Source of the DNA: Silurus meridionalis
Lineage: Eukaryota; Chordata; Actinopteri; Siluriformes; Siluridae
Direction of reading: 5' to 3'
Length of the DNA: 64,000 bases
Assembly: GCF_014805685.1 (NCBI RefSeq)
Contig: NC_060896.1
Coordinates: forward strand, 9,781,389 to 9,845,388
Program-made: the position numbers and the translations under genes
Notes under the pieces: model-generated
The model's database searches: none
Told to the model about the DNA's origin: nothing
What the model saw: only the letters and a program-made list of their open reading frames with translations
Part shown: positions 51,753-64,000 of the stretch, piece by piece
How the letters are laid out: each line of letters begins with the position of its first letter
How positions within the stretch are numbered: position 1 is the stretch's first letter

Positions 51753-52389
51753 AGAATTCCTTTAACCAGTTTTTTTTATGTGTGGTAAGTGGAATTAAGA
51801 CTGAACCATGCCAATCTGACTGTTTAATTAAAACAAAACATTGCAAAGGCTAGCGGCAGGTGTGATTTCTGCCCAGCGCTTTTTAATGTCAAAGTGAGAA
51901 ATTCAATAACCTGAAAGTAAAAGCAGGACTAAGGGGTCCAAAGCAGGTCCAAAAGTAAATAGCAGGACCAAGGGGAGAAAAAGAGAGGATAAGTCAGATA
52001 GTGAGAAGTTTCTCAGTGGCAGTCCTTTTTACCTGTCAGAAATCCCACAGTGATGTAAAGCTGGAACAGATTTTGACTGTATACTCCAACGACTATCCCT
52101 ACACTGCTCAGCAGTCCTCCCAGCATCACCAAACTCTGTGGCCAACACATGCACTGAACGCAGAGCCAACTGGAGCTGAATCAGAGAAACACAGGAAACA
52201 CATTTCTTGAACCATCATACTTACTTCAGTGAAAAATCTCCCCTGGATCATAAAGACTGTCTTGTGCTCATCCTAGTACTTGTGGATCGTATAGTATTTA
52301 TATGATCACACTAAATATCTATTCAGCGAATTTAATGACTGATTTTACAGTGTATTTGTAAACATATAAGGATTTGTAAGTGCATTATA

Positions 52390-52565
52390 ATATATTTATG
52401 TCACCCAGAAAAGGACTGGTTCCACTTTAAGTCTTTCTTCCCTTATGGTGTCTCTGGGACTTTTCTTTGCCACTTTAGTCCCCAGCTTCCCCTTTCCAGA
52501 TCTAAATCTACAGCTTTGTAAAAATTTGTATTGATAAAAGTGCTTTACAAATAAAACTGAATTGA
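52390..52565 (+). mobile_element. L2-type LINE 3' UTR fragment
   Basis: TGTCACCCAGAAAAGGACTGGTTCC, CTCTGGGACTTTTCTTTGCCAC, AGCTTTGTAAAAATTTGTATTG and GTGCTTTACAAATAAAACTGAATTGAA parallel the 3' UTR of the L2 element at 48.5-48.74 kb. It lies in the first intron of the SLC16 pseudogene, antisense to it. Confidence 0.75.
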
Positions 52566-53299
52566 AATACTGTACTGCAAGGAGCCACAAAACACTGACA
52601 GAGCGTAAAATCCAATATATGAAGTTCAAGGAAAGGAATTAGAGAAATCATTTATTATTTATAGACTTTTGCTTTGCTGCACTTTGATCAGCTGTACGTT
52701 GTTTGACGTTACTTCTGAGGAACATGACTTCCACAAATGTCAAGATATTACAAGTGATGATTAGTGCAGAAATCATGCCGTAGTTCACAGGTTGTCAAGA
52801 TGGCGTATGATTAAAGGTTTGTACAGAAGCACGTCTTGGCATTTGTGGAGTTTGCTCTTATGAAATACTAATCAGTCTCTGCAATACCGTGAGAGATTTA
52901 TGCAAAGTTGGGTAAGAATTTTAATCAGCAGCTGCCCTCTGGTGGTAAAAGATACAGGTGTTAGCATGGAAATGCAAACATGCATTTTCTTTGGACACAT
53001 CAGAGAAACTGCATAATTCAAAGAAACCTCGACTTTTTTTTTTTTTGGCTCAAGACTTCACACACATTCTACCCACTACCCACCAGCACACAAACATTTT
53101 TTTTCTGCCTTGTTTATTCCCTAATGTAATCTGATATGTTTGATGGACTAAAGCATACCTCTGATGTGTACAGTTGCTGCAGAGATGGATGTTATCTATG
53201 AGCTGCCTGCCACTGTGGTGGTAAACACACCAAATGTCAAACACAAGAAAGGCAGATAGCACAATATACCGGTCTTATCCACCATCAGGAGGATGTATG

Positions 53300-56200
53300 T
53301 GCGCTCTTTACCACAGACTAAATCTCAGACAATGAAAGTGGGTATGCACTGGGTCTTCAGGCTTCTAGGAGGACATGTTTAGCGTAGTATATTCGCTACA
53401 TTTATTCATTACACTGCAAACAGAGAGTACAATTCAATTCGCAATTCTAAAACTGTTTAAATAATAAAACCTGAGCAGTTGTTACTATCATGCTGAATCT
53501 GTCTACATGGGTATAGGTCTATCAAGGTTTTCTTTTTGCCATTGACATTACTTTATATACTATATACTAGTGTATATTGTGGTTATGTATTACGAATATA
53601 CTGTTTGTAACTTACTGTACCTTGATATGCCTCACTATACTTTAATCTGGATTTTGTGTGTAGTGGCTGCTCCCACTCTTTCTCCTACAGCTATGTTGCA
53701 CTTTCTTTTGCTCATTGTGTAGATATTTATTGCTATTGCTATCAATGATTATTGCTATTGCAATTAATGAGTTATGGGAAAAACTACCATGGTTCAAACC
53801 ATAAAGCACTTGAACTAGGAGTCAGATGTACAGTTCTATCCAACAGTTAATGCAATCTGGATAGATCATTCTACATTTTAGAGATAGAGAATAGGAGTGT
53901 ATTGACTTTATAGTTGCAAAATACTGTGGAATTATGTTTAAAGTATTAACATTATGTGGTTTATTAATTTTGTAGTGATCTGAAAGGTCTGACACAATGT
54001 GCATTATGCTCAACAGGATACAGTATGTATAATTTTATGAGGTGATTTAGAGGCTCCTTTCATGGAATTCCCTTGTTCTACTGGATAAGTCTCAGACTAC
54101 TTTTAAATACAGTAATAACCTGAAAAGAAGCAGAAAGACAAAGGAAAAGTATTGGACAGGAAAGCCATATTTGCATATACTAATGCACTGCTAAAACAGT
54201 ACAGTGGGTGTGAATGCTACTACTTGTCTTAGTGAGTGACTTGTTGCATAGTTACTGTATTTGTTATGATAACGTATTTGTTATGATAATGTCAGGTTAT
54301 GTTAAGCAGGTGTAGACAGTAGGTTCCTATTGTAGACAGTAGACTACCAGTTTAGCCCTGGCTGTTAATGAAATATTGAGGGTGTGGAGGATATGCATTA
54401 CAACACTATATTTGGAAGGGCTTCATCATCACAAAGTTCTACCTTTAGATTAAAGTCTAGAGTGTATTTATTTTCCACTGATAATCAACAAACAATAATA
54501 AAAAAATAAAAGTGTAATTATAGTTATACTATAAATATGAATGATGTACTATAGTTAAAGTATAAAACTGTAGTTGTTAATATACTATATATAATATTTG
54601 CAATGATGTTAAGAAAACAAAGCTAAATAGTCCCAAATGTTACAGTATGGTTTTCAAAATCAGATGCTAGATTACTCTTTTTAGTATCCAGTGTTTTGCA
54701 TGAGTACGTTTAGATCATCTACATCATTAGCTTCATGCTTAGCTGTTTCTTTAGCTTCATAAAGCTACTAAAGTGGTAACCATAACAGATCATTATTCAA
54801 AGCTTATTTTTGTTTAGTTTCCAAAACACTATTATTCATCCTAGCATACAAGTACCAGTTGTTGGCAGCTTGTTAAAAAGCAATGCATCACTGGAGGTCA
54901 CTTGTTCCCTCCAACAACTCTGCAGCATTTGTACATATAAACCCCTTTACCCTAATCTTAAAGATAAGGAAATGTATAGTAGTGGGCAATTTACGTTGTT
55001 TAGGTATGTTTTATTTCTGTTTAATTGTAGTATATTTAATTTTGTAATATTCAGGTTAGTACAATATGATCTATGTTAACAGAATCAAATAAAGAATAGA
55101 TTTGCTTTCAAGTTCTCTTCAACTTTAATGAGATTGGCCATTGTGCTAATTCTAAAGTCAAAAAAGTCAAATAATGATTTTAGCATTTTAAAAACTTACA
55201 ATTTCTATGTTAAAATCCTAAAATCACTATGTTATAAAAAATTGCATATATTATAAATACTTCACACAGTCAAGAACTATTGGGCACAACTTTCAGGTTC
55301 CTACTAATGCATCTTGGATTTTCTGCCCTCAATCACAAATTCCAATTTAGCTGTCTCTGTGACCAACAAATATCCAAAAATCCAATAAGGATAATAAAAT
55401 AAAACATTTTCGGACCATTCCATAAACACTGTAATCCTCACTAGCTCACCAAACTGAGTAAATCCTGAACATCCTCAAAAAAAAACTCTCATCTTGTAGA
55501 ATTAAGTCCACTTACATTAATTAAGATAATCTCCATGTTAATCAGCTCTTAATCAGGAAATATGGAAGTAACATGTGAACGAGTGTATAGAATAAAGGCT
55601 AGGACACGATAGGGCTAGGATATCTCATGTACTGAACATTAGAGCTCTGTATTAAAAAACAACAGAGATAAAGTATTGGAAATGTGGAGTTGTGGACAAT
55701 ATGCAAACATCCTAACTAGCTAAATTCTGATTTAAGTTTAAAAAGATAAAATAACAAAAACAACAACAAAAAAACACCAAAGCACATGAGCAAAAATGCT
55801 GTGTTGATTTCTCTTCTGAATAATGTAACAAATAATTGCTTCATTATTCAGGGTTTGTTCTTTTACAGCTCTATGACACTGATTCTGCTGAGGCTTGACT
55901 CAAGAATTGAACTTAGATTGACAAAACAAATGGATTGCACTACAGTTCACAAAGGCACAGGGGGCTGTCTGTGGTGTGACTCTTTAAGGGTTAACCTTGT
56001 TAAGAGAAAATTAAATCCCAGCATCCCAAAGATGCCACTACCATCCATAGCCAAGAGAGCATCATTGGCTTTGCTCAGGTTTGGAAGGTAAAGCCTTGCA
56101 CTGTAATTTGTCAGTCTGTGACACAAGTTAATTGAGGCCAACTGTTTGTTTATGTTTACTGAACAGGGCAGTTAACTCCCCTTCTTTAAGCATGTTCAGC

Positions 56201-57055
56201 AGTTTAAAATGATGCCTGGAAGCATGGGTCTGTCCCAGTTCCACAGTAGTCATGCAATAGGAAAGACCTTACTTTTTGTTTGACCTACTGTACTCCAGAA
56301 GTAAAAAGCTTTAACTGTACAGTTGCTTTTTTCCAAAAGGAACAAAGCCTTGCCTAAATTTCCATGCTTATTATTACAGTTTAACCTTACTTAACCTTAC
56401 AACATGTCTTAGTGCTTCCTTGTACACTAGTAGCCTTTTATAAAAGAATGTGCATGAAAAGGAATTTGTGTGCAGGTGGGAGAAATGATTTAGCAACATG
56501 TTTAGCTCAGCTGTGGAATGATAGACTTGCAAATTAATAGGCAAAAATAAATGACTTATTTACATAAAATAAGTTTGGCACTGTGCTGCAAACTTCCAAA
56601 CCATTTATAAAAAGATATGAAATGGTAGTGAGAAAATAATTACCTTACGCTTTTATATTACAGTATAGTATAGTTTTTGAATCGGGAGGTGTGCATTAAT
56701 TTTCTAGCAGCAGCATGGCTCCGACAGAAGTTCCGGCTAGAACATAAATCATAAGTTAAGAATAATGGTCTAGTTCTTATATTCTTTCATACCTATAGTA
56801 ACAGCTCATTCACAGGGGCTTGTGGTGGATGCTCAAATAAATTAATCTAAATGGATTGAAAGAACTTCCTGACATAGGAGACTCTTTAGGAGAGGGGACT
56901 TTATGCTTTATGGATATGATCAAATGTAGCCCTAAACATTGAAAAAATGTCTAATGTTTCATATAGCAATAAATAAAAAATAGTAATTATTTGGCAAATC
57001 ATTGTTGTATTAATGGAATAGCACATATCAGACTGTTCTGACAATGCTATTTGAC
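53300..57055. other. Gene-free AT-rich sequence
   Basis: No exon, RNA gene or strong repeat was recognised. Small local duplications occur (GTATTTGTTATGATAA twice near 54258-54290; TGTAGACAGTAG twice near 54310-54345). An open frame at 55.79-56.09 kb has no known motif. Confidence 0.5.
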
Positions 57056-57060
57056 CGTGT

Positions 57061-57061
57061 A

Positions 57062-57117
<56 letters not shown>

Positions 57118-57440
57118 CTTTATTTTGTATAGCGCCTTTAAAAGAAGTTTCTAAAAGCGCTTGACATAAAAGATAAAATTAAAAGATACACATAATATTA
57201 CAGACACTAAAACTAACCATACAGAAAATAAAAACCCAATAAATAAAAACAAAGAAGTCACTTAAAAGCTACCCTAAAAAAGTATGTTTTAAGATGGGAT
57301 TTAAAGATACCCAGGGATTCTGCATTCCTAATCTGTGAGAGGAGGGAATTCCACAGTTTGGGAGCCAAAGAAGAAAAAGCCCGATCACCCACAGTTTTTA
57401 GCCGTGTTTTTTGGGCAGTTAGAAGACCAGCTTCAGAAGA
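57061..57440 (-). mobile_element. LINE 3' end with (ATT)n tail
   Basis: On the - strand: GDRAFSSLAPKLWNSL, then QIRNAESLGIFKSHLKTYFF and a stop, a short 3' UTR ending AAAGGCGCTATACAAAATAAAG, and an (ATT)n tail of about 18 units (57061-57115). It is a CR1/L2-like LINE, truncated at the 5' end, of a different subfamily from the 44 kb element. Confidence 0.85.
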
Positions 57441-57459
57441 GGGTAGAGCACGTGAGGGT

Positions 57460-60400
57460 GTGTAGGGGGTTAACAGCTCACACAGATAGTAGTGTAGAGA
57501 ACATTCAGACTGTACGATTTATACATAATCAAGATGGAACCTTACTACTACTTATGATGCTTACTTTTTTGCATGTATCTCAATCACAAGTTTCAGCACC
57601 TTGAAATCTGGTTATCTTCAAAAGTAAAAATGCAGAAAAAAAATGAATTTTAATAATTCCATTGCAACTGTGGCACAGGAGCAGCTCAGATATTTTGACA
57701 GCCAGAATCTGATTAAAAAGTAAACTGATAAGGCTTATATCCATTTGGCTTATATCCAACTTGATCAAAGCCTGACATTTACTGTAAGGAAATCACACTT
57801 AGCTATCAAAGCAGACCATCTGTTTTTACTACTGTGTTTGTTAAACTGGCTCATTACCCAACATGATCCTTGCAGAAAGAGAGACTTAGCAAGACTTCAA
57901 AAAGTAAATATTTCCACATCTTTTTGGTGATATATGTTTATTTAGACATGTTTTAAAGAGTATCACTGGGTTTTAAAGGTTTGACTGCAGAGCTGATTTA
58001 TAAAGCTGGAATAAAGTTTAGTTAGTTTAGCCACTCTAATTGCTTAAATCCAAAACTTTAATGAGGCAATAGCAGTAAATTACATAAATGATTGATTCTC
58101 AATGTGCGATCAAAATTTTTAAACAATCACTTTTGCCTCAGAAGCATGATGATATTTGGTTACAGAACACTAAAGCAAATTATATGAACCACTTGTCCAC
58201 TCTTAAAATGATAAAAAAAAAAGCTAATTAAACATTTGATGTTTCATTTTAACCTCCAGCAGGAAGAAGTACTTGTGAAATAAATGTAGAGCCACAAATA
58301 ATTAACCAACCTTTGTGATCCATTTAGTCCTAATTTGAATTTTTATTTTATCCAGTAGTTAATATATTTTCCATTCCACCGTTGCCTGCCACTGTTAGAA
58401 AAGGCAATTAATTTCTGCTGAAGGTTAATCTGTGCCGCATAGAACCCAAACGTGCTCATTCTGTATTCATTCAGGTGTCATTTCAGTCCACAACAGTGAT
58501 CCATTGCTCCTGATTCACACACTTATAATGGGAGAACTACTGTACAAGAACCGAATGAAAAAATGGTTGTCAAGCTTTTAAGTGCTAATAAAAAAATACA
58601 ATAAGCAGCATTTGAGATTTATTGATTTATCAAAAGATTTAATAAAAAATAAGTAACGCTTGCCTGATGAAATTATTAATTTAAATCTACAGGATGCTTT
58701 GCGATGCCCATTTTGGAATTTCCATTAGTAAAGATTAGCTGTTGTAACATTACAATACATCAGTGTATGTAGAGTGTTTCTACTTATGATACTGATGTTC
58801 AGCAGTGTGAGAAATGGTTTAACGGCCTACTACTTGTGAAATATAAAAAAAAAGTAAATAAATACTTAAAAAAAGGAATATGCACACACAGCATGCATGT
58901 GTACACGTACTGTAGGATCATGCTATTAAAACTACATCTAAAATTCTCACCAGGTGCAATCCAATTACAAACTAATGTTTCTTTAATGAATGAGTTTTAT
59001 CCACAGTATAAGTGTGAAATGCATATCTGGTGCTGCATTAAATAAATTACATACATACATACATACATACATTCATAAATGGAAAACTATGCAAGTGCAT
59101 AGGAAAATGTATTAATATCCAGCAAAACACATTTTAATCTGAGTGAACAAACTGAAAATGAAATAAACACCCACCTGTGGCTGCAGTTATCAAGTTACTG
59201 GCCTCAACTTATGCTGAATCAAAAAATTTGAATTAATTAAAGGTTAAATTTGGTCTAATTTTTGTCAAACTTTAAACAGGCTATACTGTATGTGCAACCA
59301 TTTAAATGTAAAAGTAGAAAGTACAATTTTATTTACCATCAAATCTAATAAGTTGAAAATGTATTAAAACACACAGGATATTAATATTAACAAAAAAAAG
59401 TTAATTTAAATTTATAGTGAAATAAATTTGTTACTTATTAATATTTAAAACCACAAAAAAAAATTCAAAGTGCTATGACTTTGTTGATGACTTCAGATAT
59501 GTTGCATTTCCAATCCCTGTCTCCCAATTCCTAGGTTAAAGCTTTAAGTTTTGGACCAATTGCTTATATGTTGTTACCTATCACCTTGTCCCTGGAAGAA
59601 CGTTGTTTTATTTCACTGTGTATTGTATATGGTATACGGATTGTATATGGTTCAAATGACAATACATTTTGTTTTTATTAACTTGATTTATAATTATTGT
59701 CGAACTGCTGGTTCCACATTCCGTAAACTAGAAAACCATCTCTCCAGTATCTCCAGTGGTGGAAAGCTCACAGACTGTTACAGAGCACTAACACCCGAGA
59801 TTTCTTCCATGAGAAATAAAAGTCACATTATAGGAAGCCTTAACATATATATCAAATATTGTGTTAAATACAGTAACAGATATTAAATAAGATATGCCTT
59901 AGATTTAATAAATTGTTCATCATTCACCAAGTACCTGTGAATGTTACTATTAGCAAACTAATTTGCAAACCTAATCTGGTTTGCAGTAAGTGTCAGAAAT
60001 GCTGTTCTAGACAGTTTATTAGGATAAAACAGAATTGAGAAATTGGTATATATGGATTTAGTAGAAATAAAGAGTCTATGACTTTAAAAATGTTTCATTC
60101 TCAATCTGTGACTGAGTTTTAATGGCTATACTTTAAAATGTTTAGACTCATAGCTTTTGTTATAAGAACAAAGGTACAGTACTTAACTAAAGTTTAAAGG
60201 TATAAGTGGTACATCTTACATCCAAAAGTACATCTTTGCTCTTTATAAATTTAGAAAAGCTGTCGAGTTAAATGCTGCATCAGTTGAGCTGCATGTGCAC
60301 TATAGAGTGATCTAAGACTTGATCTATAAATATTGGCAAAAGTCACAAAAATGTTTTCACACAGTACAAGTATTTCATACCACATACACCCTTGCTCATA

Positions 60401-60585
60401 CTCCACATGCTCCAACAAATGTCTAAGCTTTAATGTCAAATATATCTCTAGTCTCTTCATGCTGCAAAAATGCTGACAACTCAGCAAGTCTGAACAAGGA
60501 CCTTTCACACATCATTACATAAATGTAACATTTAATTGGGCTGATATTTTACACTCGTGAATAACAACCCACTGGACCACAAATA
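57460..60585. other. Gene-free AT-rich sequence
   Basis: No gene was recognised. A short (ACAT)n run lies at 59049-59071. The stretch 58240-58510 is of higher complexity with several TAATTA/ATTAA motifs. It could be a conserved non-coding element, but that is not testable here. Confidence 0.45.
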
Positions 60586-60587
60586 TT

Positions 60588-60650
60588 CAATTCGAGTCAA
60601 TTCATTTTTATTTGTATAGCACTTTAAAAAACGGACGTGGTCATTAAGAA
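60588..60650 (-). repeat. L2-type LINE tail fragment
   Basis: GAGTCAATTCATTTTTATTTGTATAGCACTTT is the reverse complement of the conserved ...GTGCTATACAAATAAA tail. Confidence 0.6.
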
Positions 60651-60659
60651 CGAATAAGA

Positions 60660-63520
60660 CTGAGATAAGAATGTTCTTTACAAGTGTAAGTTTGTCTCTA
60701 ATGAGCAAGGTGCTGACAACTCTATGACATTGATTCCCAATAAATGATTTGAGTTTACGGTAAACTGTATCTATTATGTAAATTATTATTAACCGCATAT
60801 AGTGTATTGTATGCTGTGTAAATTGTGTTCCATGCTGTTGACTTCTTGACTTAAAAGCTCTGACTTTTCCCCTCCCCTTCCTCTTCTACCTCAGTAAGAA
60901 TACTAGAATAAATACTAAAGACAATATGTAATAAGAAAGCTAAAAATATTTGCTGTTTAGCTACCCTAAGATTAAAGCATATACAGCATACTAATATGCC
61001 TGGTAACATAATCCAGTTTAGTCTGATTGGATATTAAAACACAAGCTGGTGATTTTCCCAGCTGGAAACTACTACTGATCATCTACCATAAAAAAAACCC
61101 AACAACAAACAATACAAGGCAATTTAAAAAATGTATACATTTGATGGTCTACCAGGTTAACTAGCTCAGAGTATGTTTTCACATCTTTTAGCTGGTCATA
61201 TTATGCTGAGAGTTTGTTCAGTGTTTATTGCTGCTTGAAGTACTGTTGTATGGCCAACCAGTAAGTTCTGGCTAAACCAGAGTTGTTACTGTCCACGTCT
61301 ATGCCTAGAATTCATGCCATTACTCAAAATAAATGAATCTACGGTAGTTGACAGGCATATATCTATCATGTTTCACGCATGAGGTGGGATGATTTGGGTC
61401 ATTAGCAGTTCCTTTTTCATCTTAACACTTCCTATTTTTATATTACACAGCTCATCTGTCCATAAGACATTGTCCCAGAGTCAAATTTTAAGACACAATA
61501 AAAACAACAATGACAATCAGGTGCTGAATAAACAATTACAAAATTACAAACTACCAACCACAGTTGGTCCAATATCAACTGAGCAAAATATAGCTCACTA
61601 TTTTATATCTACTTTTTCCGTTCAATGACACTGAGTTAGAGCAATAATGGAAAAAATGAATTCTCTAATCTTAATAATTGGTCGGAACATGTTGATTCAT
61701 TTTCTATAACGGCAGCTCTGACTGCAAAGAAAATTGAAAATTTTATATGAATGCACTAGTTTAATATATTTTTGATTCTTTTTTAACAACCTTCACAGGC
61801 ACACACTGGACATAATCTCAGACCAATACGTTTCTAATCATTGGTATGGTGCTGCTTTCTGTAAGGAGACTTTATTTTACATTCTCTGTATTCTCTAGTG
61901 TCTTTGTACCATGAGAGTTGTCAGAAGGTTTTTCACATTGGGAGAGTTCTCAGGCATGAGGACTTTGTGCTTTGCAGTTTCTCAGTAACAAGACAAGCAA
62001 AGGGACTGTATATAACCTAACGATAACAGTAACTAACCTGTCTCATAGACAGTCCACACCATTATATGTATTTTGTCTCATCTTTCTCTCTTTTTTTTCT
62101 CTCCAATATAAAATACAAACAGTACACTGTATATAATTAAAACTGGATGACCTAGCTGACACTTTGCCCTCCACTGTTGTAGTGTTTATTGTTTATTTCT
62201 TTGTCTAAAAGGAATGACTTTTAAAAAAATTCTCTGAACTTATGAACTATTACAAGATTGCAATGTTGTCTTAGTGAGATGTTGATATCTAGATTCTTTT
62301 TGACGTTTGTATGCTCTCATAGTGCAAATAAAGTTGAATATACTAATAAAAAAGTAAACAGATTTTCAGAAAAATATTTGTTTCATTTATATTTATTTAT
62401 TATTATATATTATTCTGTACTGTATTACATAATTCCTTATTTTATTACTTTAAATATGCACATCTTACTCTTGCAATTAATTTTGGTGAGAATATTTAAG
62501 GATGATATTTAATAATAGACAATTTAATTGTGACATTCAATGTAATATAAGGACATCGTCAGTGAAATAATAGAAAGGAACAAAAACAGTAAGTGATAAA
62601 AAATGAGTATTCTTCTCAAGTCTTAGCCCCTTCCTTAAAGTAATGACGTATTTTGAGAAGTCTTGATGAATAATGCATCTATTATGGCAATACCTCTGTT
62701 GATTAATGTATTAATGATGGCTGCAATATGGCAAACTATAGATTTTTACAGAGGCAGAAATGATCATTATTTCATGTAAAATTTGGGAAAAAAGTGATCG
62801 TCTTCTCAAGGTTTGATATGGTATGCATGCTTTGACGCTTTTCTGCTCAGCCCTGTTGTAGTTACCATAACTTTCCTGTCAACTTAATTCTGTTTCATTC
62901 TCTGTAATGGCTGTTGTGCATGAAAATTCGAGTGAATTGCCATTCTCTGAAAGACTGTCCACATGTTATTTAATCTGCTGGCAGTTATTTGTAAAGTGTT
63001 GGCACAGATAAAATCAGAGCATCCCCTAATAATTTCAAAAACTACCAATTCAATCATCATCAATCAAACAACTGAGACCTAAGTCAGAAAATCACAGCGT
63101 GAGCCACAGTCAGATTTCTGTCCTATTCTGCTGATTGTGAATTCTTAAGCAAGATAAGACATATCTGTTCAGGACCTGACAGAGAGGCTCTTAAAAATCG
63201 GAGCTGAAAAACTGCCGATGCTGACTGTCCTTGGCAGGAGTTTAAATGTGCAGTAGTAGTATTAGCCCAAAGGTTGGTTAAGCATGTCCTGCAGTGACCC
63301 CTTTCTCATAATTCCTAGCTTTTCTTACATTCCTCAGTGAAACAAAGGAAGTAAAAAGGGGATTAAAATACAGCCTTCACTTTACTTGTACTACATATTG
63401 GCATAAGAGGCGGATATTGTAGAGAAACATCAATAGGGTACATCAATGAATCTTATTTGCTGTTGCTGTACTTTTGCAAATACATTTACATTTAATCTGT
63501 CATTGATTGGATCGAATTGA
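60660..63520. other. Gene-free AT-rich sequence
   Basis: Nothing was recognised. Short open frames lack motifs and splice context. Confidence 0.5.
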
Positions 63521-63539
63521 TATATCATATAGTCTGTAT

Positions 63540-63728
63540 ATTGTGCTCTTATTTAATCTGTATTATCTGTATTGTCTCATATTGTCTGTTTTGTCTTGTA
63601 TAGTCTAAACTAAATGTATAGTGTTATTTATGTCTGTACTTTTGAGAGTCACCAACAGCTGGAAACAAATTCCTTGAGTGTGTCAACAGACTTGGCCATT
63701 AAATCTGATTCTGATACTGATTCTGATC
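63540..63728 (+). mobile_element. LINE 3' tail fragment
   Basis: GTACTTTTGAGAGTCACCAACAGCTGGAAACAAATTCCTTGAGTGTGTCAACAGACTTGGCCATTAAATCTGATTCTGATACTGATTCTGAT is a familiar teleost LINE 3' end with TGATTC repeats. It is 5'-truncated. Confidence 0.7.
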
Positions 63729-64000
63729 ATTTAGAGGTTATCTGTAAGGTACCTTTTTCTAACAGTTTTAATAGTGTAAGAAGGGCATCCCTTTTTTTGG
63801 CAGTCCTTCTGTCCCAATGGCTCACACCCAAAAAGGACAGGTGTTTCTATACTTATCCAGATGGCATCACTACTGACTACAAAGCCTTGAAATCAGAAGG
63901 ACAAGTCAGGTTTGGTTCAAGACTGTTCTTTTAAGTTTCGAGGTACACATACTTTACCATACTCATTTACCATGATATTGCAGAAAGCACAGACAAGTAT

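Larger units (their letters stand above)
49985..53292 (-). pseudogene. Decayed SLC16 (monocarboxylate transporter family) pseudogene
   Basis: Three exon remnants on the - strand keep the SLC16 order. Exon 1 (53292-53159) has PPDGG, then stop-D-R, then IVLSAFLVF, a frameshift, LTFGVFTTT, and SS-stop-ITSISAATVHI before a GTATGC donor. Exon 2 (52175-52033, 143 bases) has PVGSAFSACVGHRV, a one-base loss, then VMLGGLLSSVGIVVGVYSQN and LYITVGFLT, with intact splice sites. Exon 3 (from about 50498) has GFDYALTWTVTMLGCYFKK, RPVAKALTSAGE, then stop, then IVTFLFTPHIQFLVDNYSWRGAMLVLGAVQLHLCVC and MP. A later frame near 50.0 kb reads FGLFAALSFFVPALF, possibly membrane segment 7. Introns are retained, so it is not processed. 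The acceptor of exon 3 appears mutated (TG for AG). The C-terminal half is missing. The paralogue is unresolved. Confidence 0.82.

Noticed and set aside
55786..56141. Overlapping open frames of 101 (+) and 64 (-) residues
   Set aside because: No motif, signal peptide or splice context; probably chance.

Overview
This window is vertebrate nuclear DNA, almost certainly from a teleost fish. It has spliced genes with GT-AG introns, vertebrate-type coding exons, long AT-rich introns, abundant microsatellites and a typical fish repeat set: Tc1-like transposons and their deletion derivatives, L2-type and RTE-type LINEs, tRNA-derived SINEs and a hAT-like MITE. I could not fix the species; an otophysan such as a catfish is only a guess. 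No prokaryotic operon, CRISPR array or defence system is present.

The first 18.4 kb is gene-dense on the + strand. An adrenomedullin-family peptide hormone gene (TATA box near 1.9 kb, coding exons 2.79-4.28 kb) is followed by a dual-specificity phosphatase 3/VHR gene (5.28-6.54 kb). Next is utp4/cirhin, a WD40 protein of the small-subunit processome (first exon near 8.8 kb, coding 11.3-17.7 kb). The utp4 model has 15 coding exons that rebuild a protein of about 685 residues, except for a one-base deletion in an A-run of coding exon 8. RTE LINE pieces sit in the second adm coding intron and the first utp4 intron, and a TG-rich compound microsatellite of about 590 bp fills the start of the utp4 3' UTR.

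On the - strand, wfdc1 (ps20, a secreted WAP-domain protein) spans about 20.6-33.4 kb. Five coding exons are resolved, including a signal-peptide exon 10.9 kb upstream of the WAP exon. The last, short exon is not confidently placed.

From 34 to 64 kb I find no intact gene. This part holds several Tc1-family copies (35.4, 36.7, 39.0, 40.8 and 41.6 kb), a nearly complete L2-clade LINE (44.1-48.7 kb) with an SGNH-esterase-type ORF1 and an endonuclease/reverse-transcriptase ORF2, and several LINE 3' ends. The main unexpected item is a decayed multi-exon SLC16 (monocarboxylate transporter) pseudogene on the - strand at about 50.0-53.3 kb, with in-frame stops, frameshifts and a lost splice acceptor, but retained introns.

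The genes here are independent vertebrate genes, not a pathway. All lesions in the LINE reading frames look like one-base losses, mostly in homopolymers, the same kind as the utp4 lesion. This suggests some breaks are sequence-consensus errors and not biology. I saw no convincing undescribed biological system.
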